Under the pieces are notes generated by a model that did no database searches, was not told where the DNA came from, and worked only from the letters and a program-made list of their open reading frames with translations. The translations under genes were made by a program, and so were the position numbers. From the NCBI RefSeq assembly GCF_021532625.1, contig NZ_JAKGAR010000005.1, positions 42,298-106,297 of the forward strand: a stretch of DNA of 64,000 bases, given 5' to 3'. This stretch comes from Octadecabacter algicola (GTDB lineage Bacteria > Pseudomonadota > Alphaproteobacteria > Rhodobacterales > Rhodobacteraceae). Shown piece after piece: positions 60,505 through 64,000 of the stretch (positions within the stretch are counted from its first letter, which is position 1; each line of letters opens with the position of its first letter).

Positions 60505-63500
60505 ATGAAGACCTTTCTTCGCATAGCTGCAACCCTAACACTTAGTTTGTTTTCCGCTGCGGTGTTCGCAACCACCTATACCGAAAATGTACCTGCGCCG
60601 ACGTCTCTTCCGTTGCCGCCTGAGTATCCTGCCGCGGGTGGCGTGGTCATTGTTCTGACTGGTGCTAACGGGAACATTTATTATCAGTTCAGCGATCCTG
60701 ATGGCGCATTCCGCGGATTCAACAATAATGGCGACCCCGCAGCGTTCCGCGGCAACCCGTTTACGGTGAACGATCCTATCTCGTTGGATTGTGGGTTTTC
60801 TTCTTGTGCTGACTATTTCGGTGGGTCCATTGCGCGGATGGACGTCCGGTTTTCTGCGTATGACGGTGATACCCAGCCTGGCGGCTTTGATGAAAATGAC
60901 ATCAACCTGTTTATCAACGGCTACGATATTGGGTCATGGTCCGGCATCACATCCGAGATTACCAGCACTGACGGTAACACCAGCTTTGGTACGGCAACGG
61001 GTTTTGGCAACAACACTTTTAACACCGCTTGGTTTGCGTCCACCAACGCAGCGCTTCTCAACAATATCCTGTCCACCGGACAAACTGTGTCGCAGGTGTA
61101 TGATGACGACCCGAACGACAACTATTGGGATTTCCGTCGCGGTGATAACCTTGCCAATGGTCTGATCGAAACGATCGCGCCTGGTTATGAGCTTGAGAAA
61201 ACTGTCGATGGCGGCGCGACAACCTTTACTCAAGTTGGTGAAGTCATCACCTATAACTACGTTGTGACGAACATCGGCTCGGTGAACATCGACAACATTT
61301 CGGTAATTGATGACAAGATCGGGGCAGTGACTTGTACTCCGACCTTGTTGGAGAGCGTCGAAGCGGGCGCACCAGCCCCCAACTTTGCGACCTGTTCCGG
61401 GGACTACACCGTCACGCAAGAAGACGTCGACGCGCAGACCCTGACCAATATCGCCCAAGCGACGGGTGATCCGGAATACGGCACACTTGGTGCGCTGGAG
61501 GATACGGTTACTTTGACGGGTCCGGCCTTTAACTCGGTCATGACTGTTGAGAAGGTCGCGACGCCGTCCACATTCAGCACTGAGGGTGAGGTCATTACAT
61601 ATGACTTTACGATCACCAACGAAGGCAACACGACGCTTACCGATGTTGAATTGACCGACCCTCTTATTCCGGGGCTTTCATGTAGTGTCGCCACATTGCT
61701 GCCACCGGTCCCGCCTGCTGCACCCGGCGCGGCGAACCAGCTGACTTGTTCAGGCACCTATACGGTTACGCAAGATGACATCGATGATTTCATCAATAGC
61801 GGCCAGACGCTGGACAATACCGCGACTGCCACTGCGACCGACCCAGACAACACCGCGCTAAGCGAGTCCGATACTGAATCTTTGGATGGCCCTGCCGCGA
61901 CGCCAACAATGGATGTCACCAAGACAGCCACGCCGACAACTTATGCGGCAGAAGGCGACGTCATCGCTTATGACATCGAAATCACAAACACCGGTAATGT
62001 CACTTGGCCAAGCCCACCGACTATCGTGGACGCACTGACAAGTGATGAAGCCTGTCCCGCCGGCGCGATTGCACCTGACGATTCCGTTACGTGTACGGCC
62101 ACCTACACTATTACTCTTGATGACATGGACACCGGTACGGTGCCCAACACCGTCGACGCCGAGATTACTATTGGCGGCGTAACTGAGGACGGCACAGCCG
62201 ATGCCGAAGTCACGGCTGTTATTGAAACAGAGCTGAACATTGTCAAAACGCTCGCCAGTGGTGCCAACCCGATTACGGCGGACACGGACGAACTTGTTTA
62301 CGAATACGAACTGACCAACGACGGCAACACACGCATCAGCACCTTTGCGGTGAGCGATGACAAAGTTGACGTTGTCTGTCCGGCTGTCACGCTCAATCCC
62401 GGTGACAGTGTGACCTGTACATCCGTCGCCGATCCTTATGACGTATTGCAAAGCGATATCGACGCCGGTGGCGTGACAAACACCGCAACTGCCACAGCCG
62501 TCGCGGCCAATGGTGACACGGTAACATCGCCCGAAGTGTCATTGACGGTTCCTGCAACGCAAACGTCCGAGCTGAGCTTGGTTAAAGCGTCGGACCCTGA
62601 TCCCGTCCTTGCCGCTGACTTCTTTGATGGTGCGACGGTCGACTATGTATATACTGTGACCAACGACGGTAACGTGACAGTCACCGATGCTGTAACGATT
62701 ACGGATGATAAGTTCGGGTCGCCGATCACCTGTCCTGCCGGTGACATCGCGCCCGGAGATTCAATTGAATGCCGCGCGACCTATACGATCACAGGCGCGG
62801 ATGTTGCGGCGGGTACGGTTGTAAACGTTGCCTCTGCTAGCGATGGCACAACCACGTCAAACACCGACAGTGTTGCGATCCCGCAGGCGGGTGCGCCGGG
62901 CATCACATTGGACAAGGTTGCGGACACCGCGAGCTATGATGACCTGAGTGATACGCTGACCTACACCTTTACGGTGACCAACTCGGGCGAAACTCCAATC
63001 GCCAGCAGCCAGCCGATTACTATTGATGACCCGCTGATCGGTGCGCCGTTTACCTGTACTGAACAACCGTTGAACTTGTTCCCGGTCTCTAGCGGGTCAA
63101 CGCCGAGCAGCTTTAGCTGTACGCGAACCTATGGTCCCGTCAGTCAGGCTGACATTGATGCGGGGCAGGTGAACAACACCGCTTCGGCGTCTTTTGAAGT
63201 TGGAGGGCTGACGGTAACGTCGCCAAGCAGCTCGGCTACGGTCCCAGCGAATATTGTGCCAGAACTGACATTGGTAAAGACAGCTCTCGCGGGGGATGGT
63301 GGCACACAGTTTGATACGTTGAACGAAGAGATCATCTATACCTTTGCTGTAACCAACGATGGTACTCAGACGTTGACCTCTGTTGACGTGACCGATCCGC
63401 TGATCCCCGGTTTCTCTTGTACGATTACAGGTCTCGCACCCGGGGTGACGGATAACACCACCTGTACTGCCAGCTACTTTGTCACGCAGGATGATCTGGA

Positions 63501-64000
63501 CAACGGGCAAATCGACAACACTGCCAGCGCCCTTGCCACGAGCCCAACTGGATTGACCGAAACCGCGACAGACAGCGCAACGATCACCATTGATCCGCTT
63601 GCCGAGACCAGCCTTTTGTCTCTGAGCAAAACCGCCGACCTGAGCGACTTTGCAGCCGTTGGTGATGTAATTTCATACACAATCGAAGTCGGGAATATCG
63701 GGAACCTAACGTTAGACGACATCGTCGTCACGGATGCCACTTTGGGGCTGACTTGTAACATCGGCACGTTGGCGCCATTGGCGACAGACAACAGCTGTAC
63801 TGGTTCTCATATCGTTACCCAAGACGACATCGATGCGGGTGAATATGTGAACGAGGCATCCGCTTCGGCTACTGGTGCGGCCACCGTTACGTCTGAAGTA
63901 ACTGTTGATGGCCCGGTCCGTGCGCCGTCTTTCACGGTTGAGAAGACGGCGAGTTCGGACACGGAAGTAGTTGTTGGTACGGTTATTACGTACAGCCATT
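60505..64000 (+). CDS. Giant secreted DUF11-like repeat protein (right end cut by window)
   Basis: An open frame of 1165 codons from the ATG at 60505 to the window edge. A signal peptide (MKTFLRIAATLTLSLFSAAV, cleaved after FA near residue 22) is followed by an N-terminal domain of about 215 residues, then eight full and one partial copies of a ~110-residue DUF11-like repeat: each opens as L-x-V-x-K-T (for example TVEKVATPSTFSTEGEVITY), has ITYDFTITNEGNTTLTDVEL, a conserved Cys in the middle (LSCSV), a second Cys (TCSGTYTVTQDDID) and ends with N-x-A-x-A. Repeats of this kind form stiff beta-sandwich stalks; paired cysteines suggest disulfides. Its end may carry a sorting tail for one of the exosortases; that lies outside the window. 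Confidence 0.82.
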   Translation, partial: MKTFLRIAATLTLSLFSAAVFATTYTENVPAPTSLPLPPEYPAAGGVVIVLTGANGNIYYQFSDPDGAFRGFNNNGDPAAFRGNPFTVNDPISLDCGFSSCADYFGGSIARMDVRFSAYDGDTQPGGFDENDINLFINGYDIGSWSGITSEITSTDGNTSFGTATGFGNNTFNTAWFASTNAALLNNILSTGQTVSQVYDDDPNDNYWDFRRGDNLANGLIETIAPGYELEKTVDGGATTFTQVGEVITYNYVVTNIGSVNIDNISVIDDKIGAVTCTPTLLESVEAGAPAPNFATCSGDYTVTQEDVDAQTLTNIAQATGDPEYGTLGALEDTVTLTGPAFNSVMTVEKVATPSTFSTEGEVITYDFTITNEGNTTLTDVELTDPLIPGLSCSVATLLPPVPPAAPGAANQLTCSGTYTVTQDDIDDFINSGQTLDNTATATATDPDNTALSESDTESLDGPAATPTMDVTKTATPTTYAAEGDVIAYDIEITNTGNVTWPSPPTIVDALTSDEACPAGAIAPDDSVTCTATYTITLDDMDTGTVPNTVDAEITIGGVTEDGTADAEVTAVIETELNIVKTLASGANPITADTDELVYEYELTNDGNTRISTFAVSDDKVDVVCPAVTLNPGDSVTCTSVADPYDVLQSDIDAGGVTNTATATAVAANGDTVTSPEVSLTVPATQTSELSLVKASDPDPVLAADFFDGATVDYVYTVTNDGNVTVTDAVTITDDKFGSPITCPAGDIAPGDSIECRATYTITGADVAAGTVVNVASASDGTTTSNTDSVAIPQAGAPGITLDKVADTASYDDLSDTLTYTFTVTNSGETPIASSQPITIDDPLIGAPFTCTEQPLNLFPVSSGSTPSSFSCTRTYGPVSQADIDAGQVNNTASASFEVGGLTVTSPSSSATVPANIVPELTLVKTALAGDGGTQFDTLNEEIIYTFAVTNDGTQTLTSVDVTDPLIPGFSCTITGLAPGVTDNTTCTASYFVTQDDLDNGQIDNTASALATSPTGLTETATDSATITIDPLAETSLLSLSKTADLSDFAAVGDVISYTIEVGNIGNLTLDDIVVTDATLGLTCNIGTLAPLATDNSCTGSHIVTQDDIDAGEYVNEASASATGAATVTSEVTVDGPVRAPSFTVEKTASSDTEVVVGTVITYSH

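Overview
The window reads as a piece of an extrachromosomal replicon from a marine alphaproteobacterium, most likely a roseobacter (Rhodobacteraceae). The grounds are two exosortase types (XrtD and XrtE), a protein of the RCAP_rcc01079 spike-base family known from Rhodobacterales gene transfer agents, and a RepA/ParA/ParB replication module directly beside an rmlCBDA rhamnose operon. The last arrangement is that of the RepA-I 'biofilm plasmids' described in roseobacters. No tRNA, rRNA, CRISPR array or intact transposase gene was seen.

Layout: (1) 1-20004, first polysaccharide block: sulfotransferases, a flippase, an O-antigen-polymerase-like protein, glycosyltransferases, a WecB/TagA/CpsF-type transferase, an oxidoreductase, exosortase XrtD fused to an EpsI domain, and at 6756-10266 an unexpected cassette of a GTA-type head-spike base protein, a LamG fibre-like protein and a large spike/beta-helix-like protein. 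(2) 20199-31888, core export machinery: acyltransferase, rhomboid protease, beta-barrel protein, Wza-type exporter, TPR lipoprotein and ExoY-type priming transferase on the minus strand; divergently, an ExeA-like ATPase, a Wzz/GumC-type co-polymerase and a CpsD-type kinase. (3) 32310-35552, a secreted beta-helix protein with an acidic 24-bp repeat tract. (4) 35604-40654, a carrier-protein pathway (ACP, AMP-ligase, PLP decarboxylase, acyl-CoA dehydrogenase) with another sulfotransferase. (5) 41011-43456, an SGNH/MBOAT acetylation pair with a 47-aa membrane protein between. (6) 44247-51091, a 1620-aa SdrD-repeat adhesin with a candidate internal thioester, a 63-aa VPEID-CTERM-type protein and its exosortase/CPBP-protease fusion XrtE. 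(7) 52108-56315, parB, parA, an iteron origin and repA. (8) 56797-60105, rmlC-rmlB-rmlD-rmlA. (9) 60505-64000, a repetitive DUF11-like secreted protein running off the right edge.

Taken together the region looks like a surface-attachment replicon. dTDP-rhamnose supply, priming, polymerisation and export genes would make a heteropolysaccharide; six sulfotransferases, two O-acyltransferase systems and the ACP pathway would decorate it; two exosortases and several large acidic proteins would build the protein part of the matrix. The spike cassette could link this polysaccharide to GTA or phage particles that recognise it (inference). All calls come from reading the sequence and its translations; no database search was run.
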